Source: Flavobacterium sp. (lineage in GTDB: Bacteria > Bacteroidota > Bacteroidia > Flavobacteriales > Flavobacteriaceae). From it: 64,000 nucleotides of DNA. Positions 1 through 8,525 of this stretch are shown here, piece after piece; positions within the stretch are counted from its first letter, which is position 1, and each line of letters opens with the position of its first letter. The position numbers were made by a program, and so were the translations under genes. Location of the stretch: the NCBI GenBank assembly GCA_020403245.1, contig JADBYA010000023.1, positions 1-64,000 on the forward strand. The letters run 5' to 3'. The notes beneath the pieces were generated by a model. It saw nothing but the letters and a program-made list of their open reading frames with translations, had not been told where the DNA came from and made no database searches.

Positions 1-1120
1 AAAGTCTTCGACAAGCTCAGACTGACAATATCGTTCTAATTGCATTTATATAATGCTGTCACACTGACAATGGTTTATTGGATTAGCATTAGATTAGTTA
101 ACAGTTCCTCAATCTTTTTTCATTTCCAATTAGTAATACTAATGCCACACTGAGCTTGACGAAGTGCTGAGCTCCGCCTCTACTGACGAAGGAAGTATCA
201 AAGTGCTGAGCTACGCCTGTACTGACGAAGTAAATATCGAAGTGCTGCTAATTACCTCTAACATATTGCTAAAAAAAAGTCTTCGACAAGCTCAGACTGA
301 CAATATCGTTCTAATTGCATTTATATAATGCTGTCACACTGAGCTTCGCCTGTACTAACGAAGGAAGTATCGAAGTGGTTATTTCGATTAGCATTAGATT
401 AGTTAACAGTTCCTCAATCTTTATTCATTACCAATTAGTAATCCTAATGCCACACTGAGCTCCGCCTGTACTGACGAAGGAAGTATCGAAGTGCTGAGCT
501 CCGCCTGTACTGACGAAGGAAGTATCGAAGTGGTTATTTCGATTAGCATTAGATTAGTTAACAGTTCCTCAATCTTTTTTCATTTCCAATTAAAAACCTT
601 AATGTCACACTGAGCTTGTCGAAGTGCTGAGCTCCGCCTGTACTGACGAAGGAAGTAACGAAGTGCTGAGCTACGCCAGTACTGACGAAGGAAGTAACGA
701 AGTGCTGCTAATAACCTCTAACATATTGCTAAAAAAAGTCTTCGACAAGCTCAGACTGACAATATCGTTCTAATTGCATTTATATAATGCTGTCACACTG
801 AGCTCCGCCTGTACTGACGAAGGAAGTATCGAAGTGCTGAGCTCCGCCTGTACTGACGAAGTAAATATCGAAGTGCTGCTAATTACCTCTAACATATTAC
901 TAAAAAAAAGTCTTCGACAAGCTCAGACTGACAATATCGTTCTAATTGCATTTATATAATGCTGTCACACTGAAAATGGTTATTTCGATTAGCATTAGCT
1001 AGGATAACAGTTCCTCAATCTTTTTTCATTACCAATTAAAAACCTTAATGTCACACTGAGCTCCGCCTCTACTGACGAAGGAAGTAACGAAGTGCTGAGC
1101 TCCGCCAAAGCAGTTCTTTT
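1..1120. repeat. Composite intergenic repeat block
   Basis: Three repeat units are interleaved. Unit X contains CTTCGACAAGCTCAGACTG and starts near 1, 278, 735 and 910. Unit Y contains GATTAGCATTAGATTAGTTA followed by a run ending in CCAATTA and lies near 78, 381, 540 and 985. Unit Z is 39 bases long, contains CCGCCTGTACTGACGAAG and occurs ten or more times, often as direct doublets (for example 456-533 and 799-876). Together they make a higher-order repeat. A 61-codon open frame at 774-959 is only the 39-base unit read as 13-codon repeats and is not called as a gene. Confidence 0.85.
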
Positions 1121-1291
1121 TGAATTAATCGCCGCGATAAAAGCATCTACTTCTTCTATCTCTTGGATGACGCGTGCCTGTTCCATTTCTTTTTCTAACA
1201 AGGCAACGGTACCATAGCTTTCCTTGCGGGTTTCCAAAAGGAATTTTTTGTACTCTAATCTTGTTTTCTTGTAAATGGTGTCGTCAAAATA
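1100..1291 (-). pseudogene. Remnant of an unidentified gene, truncated by repeats
   Basis: The minus-strand frame reads YFDDTIYKKTRLEYKKF and continues through a charged, helix-rich stretch (KEMEQARVIQEIEEVDAFI) to about position 1100. There it runs straight into the intergenic repeat block, whose translation forms the rest of the frame. A stop lies directly upstream at 1292-1294, there is no ATG, and the only formal start is an internal TTG at 1237. Natural-looking protein sequence with neither a start nor its own end suggests a decayed fragment. I do not recognise the family. Confidence 0.45.
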
Positions 1292-1293
1292 TA

Positions 1294-1764
1294 CTATTTT
1301 CTATAAATATAAAACTCCATTTTTGAATAACTATCGTCAAGACAAATGTATAATGGTGCTTTTATTAATTTCGAAGCAGTGCATTTGATTATGTCTAAAT
1401 TTTAATTTTATAAAAAACATAGCTTAAGCATTGCAAAATGGGAGTTTTATCATTTTTTTTTATTCCAAAATCACCATTTTAAGATGAAGTTAAATGTTAA
1501 AATTCAGTTGAAAGAAAATTCTTAACCTCCTTTGTTTTAGGGCTTTTTGGGAAATTAGTCATTTTTAATAGTTTGATTTTCAATAAGATATAAAAATTAA
1601 AAACACTACCAAATTTATTCAATTTGTTAAAAAGAATAGCCGTTTGTGAATAAGTTAGACTTTCTTTTAACGTTTTGTTTTACAATCTTTGTAAAAGCAG
1701 TAAGGCACTCATAGGCAGTGTACTTAGCTAAATATTTTATTGTATAATTTAATACCATAAACAA
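1294..1764. other. AT-rich intergenic region upstream of the HU gene
   Basis: No coding frame is supported. The segment is very AT-rich with homopolymer A/T runs. AATCTTTG at 1684-1691 is one mismatch from the TAnnTTTG -7 box and could belong to the HU promoter, but no clear TTG lies at the right distance upstream. Confidence 0.5.
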
Positions 1765-2148
1765 ATGGCAATTAAGTTTAAAGTTCTTCCACGGAAGAAT
1801 CCTCAGGACATCACTGCTCCTGAAAAGTTTTATGCCGCCGCTATAGGCGATGGCGAAATTGATTTGGATAGGCTAGCTGAAAAGATTGCTTATCAATGTA
1901 CCTTAACCGAAGTGGATTGCCACGCAGTATTGTTGTCGTTAGTACACAATATTAGCCAGGAATTGAACGACGGTCGTATCGTACGATTAGGGAAGCTGGG
2001 CACATTCCAAGTTGGAATTAGCTCAGAGGGTATGGTAACCGAAGAGGAAGTAAATCCTTCGGTAATTACCAAAACGCGCATTCTTTTCCGACCAGGAAGA
2101 AAATTGCAAAAAGTGCTGAGTGACTTGTCATTCAGAAAAGCCAGCTAG
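1765..2148 (+). CDS. HU-family DNA-binding protein (Bacteroidota HU-like)
   Basis: A 127-residue protein of the HU/IHF-like group common in Bacteroidota, whose members bind and bend DNA non-specifically. The N-terminal half carries the dimerising helices (about 30-66). The segment GRIVRLGKLGTFQVG leads into the beta-arm region, and the C-terminal stretch FRPGRKLQKVLSDL is typical of the group. It is somewhat longer than canonical HU of about 90 residues. It is a single-gene unit: about 470 bases of non-coding sequence precede it and a strong hairpin terminator follows. The ATG start fits the conserved MAIKFKV opening. A nucleoid or gene-regulatory role is inferred from the family. Confidence 0.85.
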   Translation: MAIKFKVLPRKNPQDITAPEKFYAAAIGDGEIDLDRLAEKIAYQCTLTEVDCHAVLLSLVHNISQELNDGRIVRLGKLGTFQVGISSEGMVTEEEVNPSVITKTRILFRPGRKLQKVLSDLSFRKAS

Positions 2149-2185
2149 TAACCCGCTTTAGAGAGCATCTTTTGGATGTTTGAAT

Positions 2186-2217
2186 GCCTCGAGTGTTTCC
2201 GCACTCGGGGTTTTTTT
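2186..2217 (+). terminator. Rho-independent terminator of the HU gene
   Basis: The hairpin CGAGTG-TTTCCG-CACTCG is followed by GGG and a run of seven T, about 40 bases after the HU stop codon. Confidence 0.85.
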
Positions 2218-2229
2218 AAGCTTTTTTTT

Positions 2230-2328
2230 ACGAAAATTTTCGTCAATTCGTCGGGACGAATTCTTTGACTCGTCCTGACAAGTTACTCCAATCGTCCTGA
2301 TGATTTGTTTCACTCGTCAGTACGAACT
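2230..2328. repeat. Array of short dyads at about 22-bp spacing
   Basis: Four related dyads follow one another: AATTCGTCGGGACGAATT (2245-2262, perfect 8-bp arms), ACTCGTCCTGACAAGT (2268-2283), AATCGTCCTGATGATT (2290-2305) and ACTCGTCAGTACGAACT (2312-2328). A perfect palindrome ACGAAAATTTTCGT precedes them at 2230-2243. The related units start 22-23 bases apart, about two helical turns, so protein bound to them would face the same side of the DNA. Function unknown. Confidence 0.7.
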
Positions 2329-2475
2329 GAAAATTACCTAAAGCAACCTAAAAATGTGCTAAAAAAGCAGTTTTATGCAATGGATGCTGACAATAAAAGG
2401 GACTTTTAAATGGCTTTTTAGAGAAAAAAAACTCCTTTTTGGTGGGTAAATGCCATAAAAAAAGCTCAAAAAAAG

Positions 2476-2550
2476 CAGCTAGTAACCCGTCTTTTTGAGC
2501 AAATTTTAATGTTCGAAGGCCTCGAATAGTTTCCGCTATTCGTATCGATG
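2476..2550 (+). repeat. Degenerate second copy of the HU gene tail and terminator
   Basis: This segment follows the same order as the end of the HU gene and its downstream region (2139-2210): AGCTAGTAACCCG, then a diverged stretch, then a GGCCTCGAATAGTTTCCGCTATTCG hairpin in place of GCCTCGAGTGTTTCCGCACTCGG (both split here only by description; the hairpin arms are CGAATAG and CTATTCG). No coding sequence remains upstream of it. It looks like the leftover of a duplicated HU-like gene or a conserved 3' element. Confidence 0.55.
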
Positions 2551-2766
2551 ATGTAAATATACTATATTTTAGATATCCAAAACAGGTGTTGATAAAATAG
2601 ACACACATTTTTTTTAAACCCCTACTCCTATTGACTTTAAGAAAAAAAAGCTGTTAATAACTTAACAAAAAACAACTAAATTAATTGTAATTATACTTAT
2701 TTCCCTTTCCAAAAACAACTTATTAATACCACTTTATTACAGAGCAAAATTACTTGAGATTTAAAA

Positions 2767-2797
2767 TTGTGTAAGTGAAAGATTATTATTAAGTTTG
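2767..2797 (+). promoter_or_regulatory. Predicted Bacteroidota-type promoter of the defence island
   Basis: TTG at 2767-2769 and TAAGTTTG at 2790-2797 are separated by 20 bases, matching the Flavobacterium consensus of TTG, 17-23 bases, TAnnTTTG. It lies 19 bases before the hsdR start codon and is the only good promoter match seen ahead of the co-directional block. Confidence 0.65.
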
Positions 2798-2816
2798 GGG
2801 AGACCAATAACAAACC

Positions 2817-5609
2817 ATGCACAACCAAAACCCAGAACAAATAGCACGCGATAACATTGACAAGCAGCTCCTTGCTTGTGGATGGGTTATTCAAGATAAG
2901 AAGCAATTCAATCTTGCGGCTGGTTTGGGGATTGCTATTCGGGAATATCAGACGGATGTGGGTCCTGCGGATTATGTTTTGTTTGTGGATAAAAAACCCG
3001 TTGGGATTATTGAAGCCAAACGGGAAGAAGAAGGTGTTCGTCTCACTACTGTAGAAGACCAATCGTCTCAATATGCCAATGCTAAGTTGCGATTATTAAA
3101 CAATGACCCATTGCCTTTTGTGTATGAAAGCACGGGAGAAATCACCAGATTTACGGATTACAGAGACCCAAAACCTCGTTCACGAAATGTGTTTACTTTT
3201 CACCGACCAGAAACTTTAGCCCAATGGCTGAGCCAAGAAAAAACATTGCGTGCCCGATTGCATGATATTCCAGCATTACCCGTTGACGGTTTGCGCGATT
3301 GCCAAATTACCGCCATCACCAATTTAGAACAATCGTTCAGAGACCAACGCCCAAAAGCCTTAATCCAAATGGCAACTGGTTCGGGAAAAACATTTACGGC
3401 TATTACGGCAGTGTATCGTTTATTGAAATATGCCAAAGCCAAACGCATCCTGTTTTTAGTAGATACCAAAAACTTAGGCGAACAGGCCGAAGGCGAATTT
3501 AGAGCGTATACTGCTCAGGAAGATAACCGTTTGTTTACCGAATTGTATGGCGTTACGCGTTTAAACAGTTCCTTTATTCCTAATGACAGCCAAGTTTATA
3601 TCAGCACCATTCAACGGATGTATTCCATTTTGAAAGAAACCGAACTGGATGAAAGTGCTGAGGAAGAAAACCCTAATGAATCTCGTTTTATTCCAAAGGA
3701 ACCTGTTCCTGTTGGCTATAACGAAAAAGTGCCGATAGAGTTTTTTGATTTTATTGTAATTGACGAATGTCACCGTAGTATTTATAATTTGTGGAAACAG
3801 GTGTTAGATTATTTTGATGTGTTTCAAATAGGACTAACGGCTACTCCTGATAACCGAACCTTTGGGTATTTTAACCAAAATTTGGTTTCGGACTATGGCT
3901 ATGAAAAAGCGGTGATTGATGGTGTTTTGGTGCCTTATAATGTGTTTACCATAGAAACTGAGATTACTAAAAATGGCGCGAGTATTTTAAAAGAATTCAG
4001 TCCGCTTATTGATAGACGTTCCCGACAAACCCGCAAGAAGTTTTGGGAAGCGTTGGATGAAGATGAAGTATATAGCGGCAAGCAATTGGATAAAGACATA
4101 GTAAATCCTAGTACGATTAGAACCATCATCAAAGCCACCAAAGACAATTTACCGGCTATGTTTCCGGATCGTATGGATAGCAACGGTGTTTTTGAAGTAC
4201 CCAAACTATTAATCTTCGCCAAGACCGACAGCCATGCCGAAGATATTATAGAGATTGTACGTGAGGAATTTGGTGAAGAAAATAAGTTTTGCAAAAAGAT
4301 AACCTACAAAAGTGACGAAGACCCCAAAAGTGTCTTACAACAGTTTAGGAATGATTATTACCCGCGTATAGCAGTTACGGTAGATATGATTGCTACGGGA
4401 ACCGACATTCGACCGTTGGAGGTGTTGTTGTTTATGCGAGATGTGAAAAGCCGCAGCTACTATGAGCAAATGAAAGGTCGTGGCACACGCACCTGCACGG
4501 TGGAAGAACTGAAAGCCAAAGGCACACCTACGGCGAAGTTTAGTAAAGACCATTTTGTGATTATTGATGCCATTGGTGTTGAGCAATCTCAAAAAACTGA
4601 TAGCCGCCCTTTGGAGAAAGCACCGGGAATTTCGTTAAAAGATGTATTGACAAGCATTGCAATGGGCAATACTTCCGAAGAAATGCTGAGCACTTTAGCC
4701 AGCCGTTTATTGCGATTAGACAAGCAACTGAATGACAAAGACAAAGCCCAGTTTGCCGAAAAAGCGAATGGCATGACGATATCTCAAGTGGTGAAACAGT
4801 TATTGCAGGCACATGACCCTGATGTCATTGAAAGTACGAAGTACGAAGTACAAGGTACGATGAAAGGAATGGCACCTATGGAAATTGAAGCCGCCATTAC
4901 CAAAGCCAACCAAGAACTTATAGAACGGGCAGTTGCAGTTTTTAATGATCACGAGTTACGTGATTTTGTGATAGATATTAGAAAGCAGTACGACCAGTTG
5001 ATGGATATGGTGAATATCGATGCTGTGACGAACATTGGTTGGTTAAAAGACCATGCTTCGGCAAGCTCAGCATTAATAGGAGATTTTAAACAATGGATAG
5101 AAAGCAACAAAGACGAGATTACCGCTTTGCAGATTTTCTATGCACAAGATTATAGACACCGCACGTTTACGTATACAATGATAAAAGACTTGTGTGAAAA
5201 ACTAAAAACCGAAAAACCACTATTAGCTCCATTAGCCGTTTGGCGTGCCTACGAACAGTTAGAAAAAACCAACGGCTCAGCTAAAAACGAGTTGATAGCT
5301 TTGGTAAGTTTGATACGCAAAGTAGTGGGTATTGACACTACTCTAACCGCTTATGACAAAACGGTAGATAAAAACTTCCAAGAGTGGATATTTAAGAAAA
5401 ACGCAGGACAACACAATGCGTTTACCGAAGCCCAAATGCAATGGTTGCGGATGATGAAAGATTATGTAACGAGTAGTTTTAGTATTGAAAAGGATGATTT
5501 TGACCTTAGCCCTTTTAATGCGGAAGGTGGATTGAGTAAAATGTGGCAGTTATTTGGAGAAGAAACGGATAAAATTATTAATGAATTAAATGAAGTTTTA
5601 GCAGCGTAA
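2817..5609 (+). CDS. Type I restriction enzyme, HsdR (restriction/translocation) subunit
   Basis: A 930-residue ATP-dependent motor-nuclease subunit that translocates and cuts DNA when the HsdM/HsdS complex meets an unmethylated site. The N-terminal PD-(D/E)XK nuclease shows D52, E66 and K68 (GIIEAKRE). The SF2 helicase core has Walker A MATGSGKT near residue 184 and a DECH box near 315, followed by a helicase C domain with the MKGRGTRTC motif. The C-terminal region of about 300 residues would contact the methylase. Its stop overlaps the next start as TAATG. Its base composition is less AT-rich than the next two genes, suggesting they are later arrivals. Confidence 0.95.
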   Translation: MHNQNPEQIARDNIDKQLLACGWVIQDKKQFNLAAGLGIAIREYQTDVGPADYVLFVDKKPVGIIEAKREEEGVRLTTVEDQSSQYANAKLRLLNNDPLPFVYESTGEITRFTDYRDPKPRSRNVFTFHRPETLAQWLSQEKTLRARLHDIPALPVDGLRDCQITAITNLEQSFRDQRPKALIQMATGSGKTFTAITAVYRLLKYAKAKRILFLVDTKNLGEQAEGEFRAYTAQEDNRLFTELYGVTRLNSSFIPNDSQVYISTIQRMYSILKETELDESAEEENPNESRFIPKEPVPVGYNEKVPIEFFDFIVIDECHRSIYNLWKQVLDYFDVFQIGLTATPDNRTFGYFNQNLVSDYGYEKAVIDGVLVPYNVFTIETEITKNGASILKEFSPLIDRRSRQTRKKFWEALDEDEVYSGKQLDKDIVNPSTIRTIIKATKDNLPAMFPDRMDSNGVFEVPKLLIFAKTDSHAEDIIEIVREEFGEENKFCKKITYKSDEDPKSVLQQFRNDYYPRIAVTVDMIATGTDIRPLEVLLFMRDVKSRSYYEQMKGRGTRTCTVEELKAKGTPTAKFSKDHFVIIDAIGVEQSQKTDSRPLEKAPGISLKDVLTSIAMGNTSEEMLSTLASRLLRLDKQLNDKDKAQFAEKANGMTISQVVKQLLQAHDPDVIESTKYEVQGTMKGMAPMEIEAAITKANQELIERAVAVFNDHELRDFVIDIRKQYDQLMDMVNIDAVTNIGWLKDHASASSALIGDFKQWIESNKDEITALQIFYAQDYRHRTFTYTMIKDLCEKLKTEKPLLAPLAVWRAYEQLEKTNGSAKNELIALVSLIRKVVGIDTTLTAYDKTVDKNFQEWIFKKNAGQHNAFTEAQMQWLRMMKDYVTSSFSIEKDDFDLSPFNAEGGLSKMWQLFGEETDKIINELNEVLAA

Positions 5610-7015
5610 TGAGAGATACTATATTTATAAGCCACGCAACGCCAGAAGACAATGATTTTTCAATTTGGATTGCTAATAGACTTCAATTATTAGGTTATAA
5701 AGTTTGGTTAGACAAAAATGGACTTTTAGGTGGAGAAAAATTCTGGGAAGAAATAGATCAATTAATTAGAAATAAAGCTACAAAAGTTCTAATGGTTTAT
5801 TCTAAGAACATTTGTCAAAGAGATGAGTACGATAATATTATTGAAGGAAGATTAAAAGATGGAATATCAAAAGAATTTAGTTTATCTGAAAGTGTAGGTA
5901 AAACAAATAGTCTTAATGATTTTATTGTTTTAATGAATGTTGATGGTGCTAAATATAATTTATTTATTGGAGCTGACAGATTAAACCAAATTCCTTTCTA
6001 TGATAATTGGGCAGATGGATTTAAACAATTAGAAAAAAAACTTCGCCATGATGAAGTTTATAAAGAAGATGAAAACATAACAGATTTTGGTAATTGGTAT
6101 GAAAATCAATTTATTTTACCAAATAGTGTTCATGAAAAAAAAGAATTATATTATACAAATTGGTGGAGTATTGATAATCTTCCTAAAAGCTTTTTTGTTT
6201 ATCATTTTGATAACAAATCACAAGCGGATATAATTTCAAAACAATGGTATGATTTTCCAAAAAAAGGAGCTTCTAATAATATATTTACTTTTGAAAAAAA
6301 GGATAGTTTTGTTGTACAACGAGAAAAAGATGATATTGAAATAATCCCAAAAAGGATTTATGAAATTTTTATTTCTGATATATATAATCAAAATATTTCC
6401 GACGAATTTCCAAATCAAAGAGATTGTGAAAATTATTTAAAACAATTATTATCTAGAATTTTTCATGAGTTAATGAAAAAACGTGGATTGGATTGGTATG
6501 AAATGTCAAGTAAAAAAAATGCTTATTTTCATAATCTAAAAAGTTTACCAACTCAAAAAGTAAAATATCAACTTAAAAATTTTAGTAAACCTAAAACAAA
6601 AAACCTCATTGGTAAATATAAATCTTTTGGTAAATGGCATTTTGCTATTACCGCAAGACCAATATTATTTCCTGTTCTATGCTTTAATTTAAAAAGTCAC
6701 ATAACTTTTACTAGTGATGGTTATAAAGTATGGCAAAAAGGAACTAAGGTTGATACTGAAAAATTGCATAGTCATAGAAGAGCTAAAGGAAAAAGAATGT
6801 TTAATGAAGAATGGAGAGATATTTTTCTTGCTTTTATTAGTAGTTTAAAAATAGATGAAGTAATTAAACTTCCTCTATCTTCAAATTACAATTTAATAAT
6901 GAATGATTTTCCAATAGAGTATTGGGCAAATTTTGGGTATAAAGATCCAAAAGATTTAAAAAGAGAAAGTATTTTAAATTTAGAGTTTAATGATAATGAA
7001 GAGGAACATGAATGA
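5609..7015 (+). CDS. TIR-APAZ protein, effector subunit of a SPARTA system
   Basis: A 468-residue protein. Residues 1-130 are a TIR domain (TIFISHATPEDND, then KVWLDKNGL and GEKFWEEI, the region of the catalytic glutamate). The C-terminal part is an APAZ domain; the stretch from WHFAIT through SHITFTSDG to SHRRAKG and WRDIFLAFI closely follows the TIR-APAZ protein of Maribacter polysiphoniae as I remember it. In characterised SPARTA systems, guide-directed target recognition by the Argonaute partner makes TIR domains oligomerise and degrade NAD(P)+, stopping growth of invaded cells. It overlaps hsdR by one base and its Argonaute partner by 8 bases. It is AT-rich compared with hsdR. The assignment is firm; activity here is inferred. 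Confidence 0.92.
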   Translation: MRDTIFISHATPEDNDFSIWIANRLQLLGYKVWLDKNGLLGGEKFWEEIDQLIRNKATKVLMVYSKNICQRDEYDNIIEGRLKDGISKEFSLSESVGKTNSLNDFIVLMNVDGAKYNLFIGADRLNQIPFYDNWADGFKQLEKKLRHDEVYKEDENITDFGNWYENQFILPNSVHEKKELYYTNWWSIDNLPKSFFVYHFDNKSQADIISKQWYDFPKKGASNNIFTFEKKDSFVVQREKDDIEIIPKRIYEIFISDIYNQNISDEFPNQRDCENYLKQLLSRIFHELMKKRGLDWYEMSSKKNAYFHNLKSLPTQKVKYQLKNFSKPKTKNLIGKYKSFGKWHFAITARPILFPVLCFNLKSHITFTSDGYKVWQKGTKVDTEKLHSHRRAKGKRMFNEEWRDIFLAFISSLKIDEVIKLPLSSNYNLIMNDFPIEYWANFGYKDPKDLKRESILNLEFNDNEEEHE

Positions 7016-8525
7016 AGTAATTAAATTAATACATATACCTGAACCAAAATTAACTTTTGCTCACAATCAAAAAATGGAAGACCCAAGAGATGGGTTAACC
7101 TTGTTTGGACCTTATACAAATACAAATCATATAGGACAAGTAAATATTGGAATTATTGGACCCAAAGTTCAAAGAGATTATGTAAAAAAGTATTTGAAGA
7201 AGATACATAAACCAATGAAAAGTGAAAAAAATGATATAGCTAGACCTTATTTTCCTGGACTAGAAGCTGCATTTAATATATTTATAAATGAGAGTTCAAT
7301 TCAAGAAATAGATATTGCAATTGAAGAGATTGACAAGTTTTTGAACTATACAGATGGATATCAGCGTGTTTACAATTTAACTGAATTATATTCTGAAAGA
7401 CTAAAAAAATATAATAATGAAGAGCATTCACCTGTAACATTATGGTTTGTAGCTATTCCAGATGATATATATAAATATGGTAGACCTAAATCAAGTATTC
7501 CAAAAACTGAAGATTCAACAAAAAAAGGATTGAAAAAAGGAGAAAGAGATATTTCTCAACCTTTTCTGTTCGATGACCTTAATGATTTAAAGGAAGCATA
7601 TCAATATGAAATTAATTTTCATAATCAATTAAAAGCAAAACTTCTTAATGAAAAAATCATTACCCAAATAATTCGAGAAAGTACTATTGGATATGAATTT
7701 ATTTGGGATGACATTAAAAAAATAGAGTACGAAAGATTATTTGAAACAGCAAAGGCTTGGAATATTTCAACAACTCTCTATTATAAATCAGGTGGCTTAC
7801 CTTGGAAATTAGGAGAAGTAAGAAACAATGTATGTTATCTTGGGTTAGTTTACAAACAAATAGAAAGTAGTATTAATAAAAGAAACGCCTGTTGTGCTGC
7901 TCAAATGTTTTTAGATTCGGGTGATGGAATGGTTTTTAGAGGAAATATTGGACCTTGGTTCAATCCAAAAACAAAAGAGTTTCATATCTCCAAAAAAGAT
8001 GCTTTTGAATTACTTTCAACTTCATTGGAAGCATTTAGAGATAAATCAAATACAAAAAGTTACCCAAAAGAGATATTTATCCATGCAAAAACTGGATTTG
8101 ATGAAGAAGAATGGAATGGTTTTATTGAAGCATCAGAAGGTAAAAGCAAAATAATTGGAGTTCGTATAAAAGAAGATAATACTTTTAAATTATATCGAGA
8201 TTATTCCTATTGTGTACCTAGAGGAACTGCATTATTAGTTAATGAAAAATTTGCTTACCTGTGGACAAAAGGATTTATACCACGTATTCAAACGCAACTT
8301 GGTTTAGAAGTACCAAACCCTATAAGTGTTGAAATAATTAGAGGTGAAAGTGATATTGAAACAGTTTGTAAAGATATTTTAGCATTGACCAAATTGAACT
8401 ATAATTCTTGTATTTATGCTGATGGATCACCAGTTACATTAAGATTTGCAGATGCAATTGGAGAAGTTCTAACAGCTGGGAACAATTTAAAATCAGAAGT
8501 ATTACCATTCAAACATTACCTATAA
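7008..8525 (+). CDS. Short prokaryotic Argonaute (MID-PIWI), SPARTA guide-binding subunit
   Basis: About 505 residues, the length of short pAgos that have only MID and PIWI domains. The opening IPEPKLTFAHNQKMEDPRDGL, the segment KRNACCAAQMFLDSGDG, IFIHAKTGF and the end SPVTLRFADAIGEVLTAG all match the SPARTA Argonaute family. The usual DEDX catalytic acids are not evident (the first PIWI strand reads YLGLVYKQIE), as expected for short pAgos that bind guide and target but do not slice. I chose the ATG at 7008 because homologues begin just before the equivalent of VIKLIHIPEP; in-frame ATGs at 6990 and 6996 are possible. It overlaps the TIR-APAZ stop (ATGAATGA) and overlaps hsdS as TAATG. Confidence 0.93.
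   Translation: MNEVIKLIHIPEPKLTFAHNQKMEDPRDGLTLFGPYTNTNHIGQVNIGIIGPKVQRDYVKKYLKKIHKPMKSEKNDIARPYFPGLEAAFNIFINESSIQEIDIAIEEIDKFLNYTDGYQRVYNLTELYSERLKKYNNEEHSPVTLWFVAIPDDIYKYGRPKSSIPKTEDSTKKGLKKGERDISQPFLFDDLNDLKEAYQYEINFHNQLKAKLLNEKIITQIIRESTIGYEFIWDDIKKIEYERLFETAKAWNISTTLYYKSGGLPWKLGEVRNNVCYLGLVYKQIESSINKRNACCAAQMFLDSGDGMVFRGNIGPWFNPKTKEFHISKKDAFELLSTSLEAFRDKSNTKSYPKEIFIHAKTGFDEEEWNGFIEASEGKSKIIGVRIKEDNTFKLYRDYSYCVPRGTALLVNEKFAYLWTKGFIPRIQTQLGLEVPNPISVEIIRGESDIETVCKDILALTKLNYNSCIYADGSPVTLRFADAIGEVLTAGNNLKSEVLPFKHYL

Noticed and set aside
774..959. 61-codon open frame in the first repeat block
   Set aside because: It consists of the 39-bp repeat read as 13-codon units, with no promoter and no protein-like variation.
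1..1120. Possible CRISPR array
   Set aside because: Repeats are adjacent or interleaved rather than separated by unique spacers of constant length, and no cas genes are nearby.
2348..2608. Minus-strand ORF of 86 codons
   Set aside because: Overlaps the duplicated HU tail and AT-rich DNA; composition is not protein-like and no start signal is evident.
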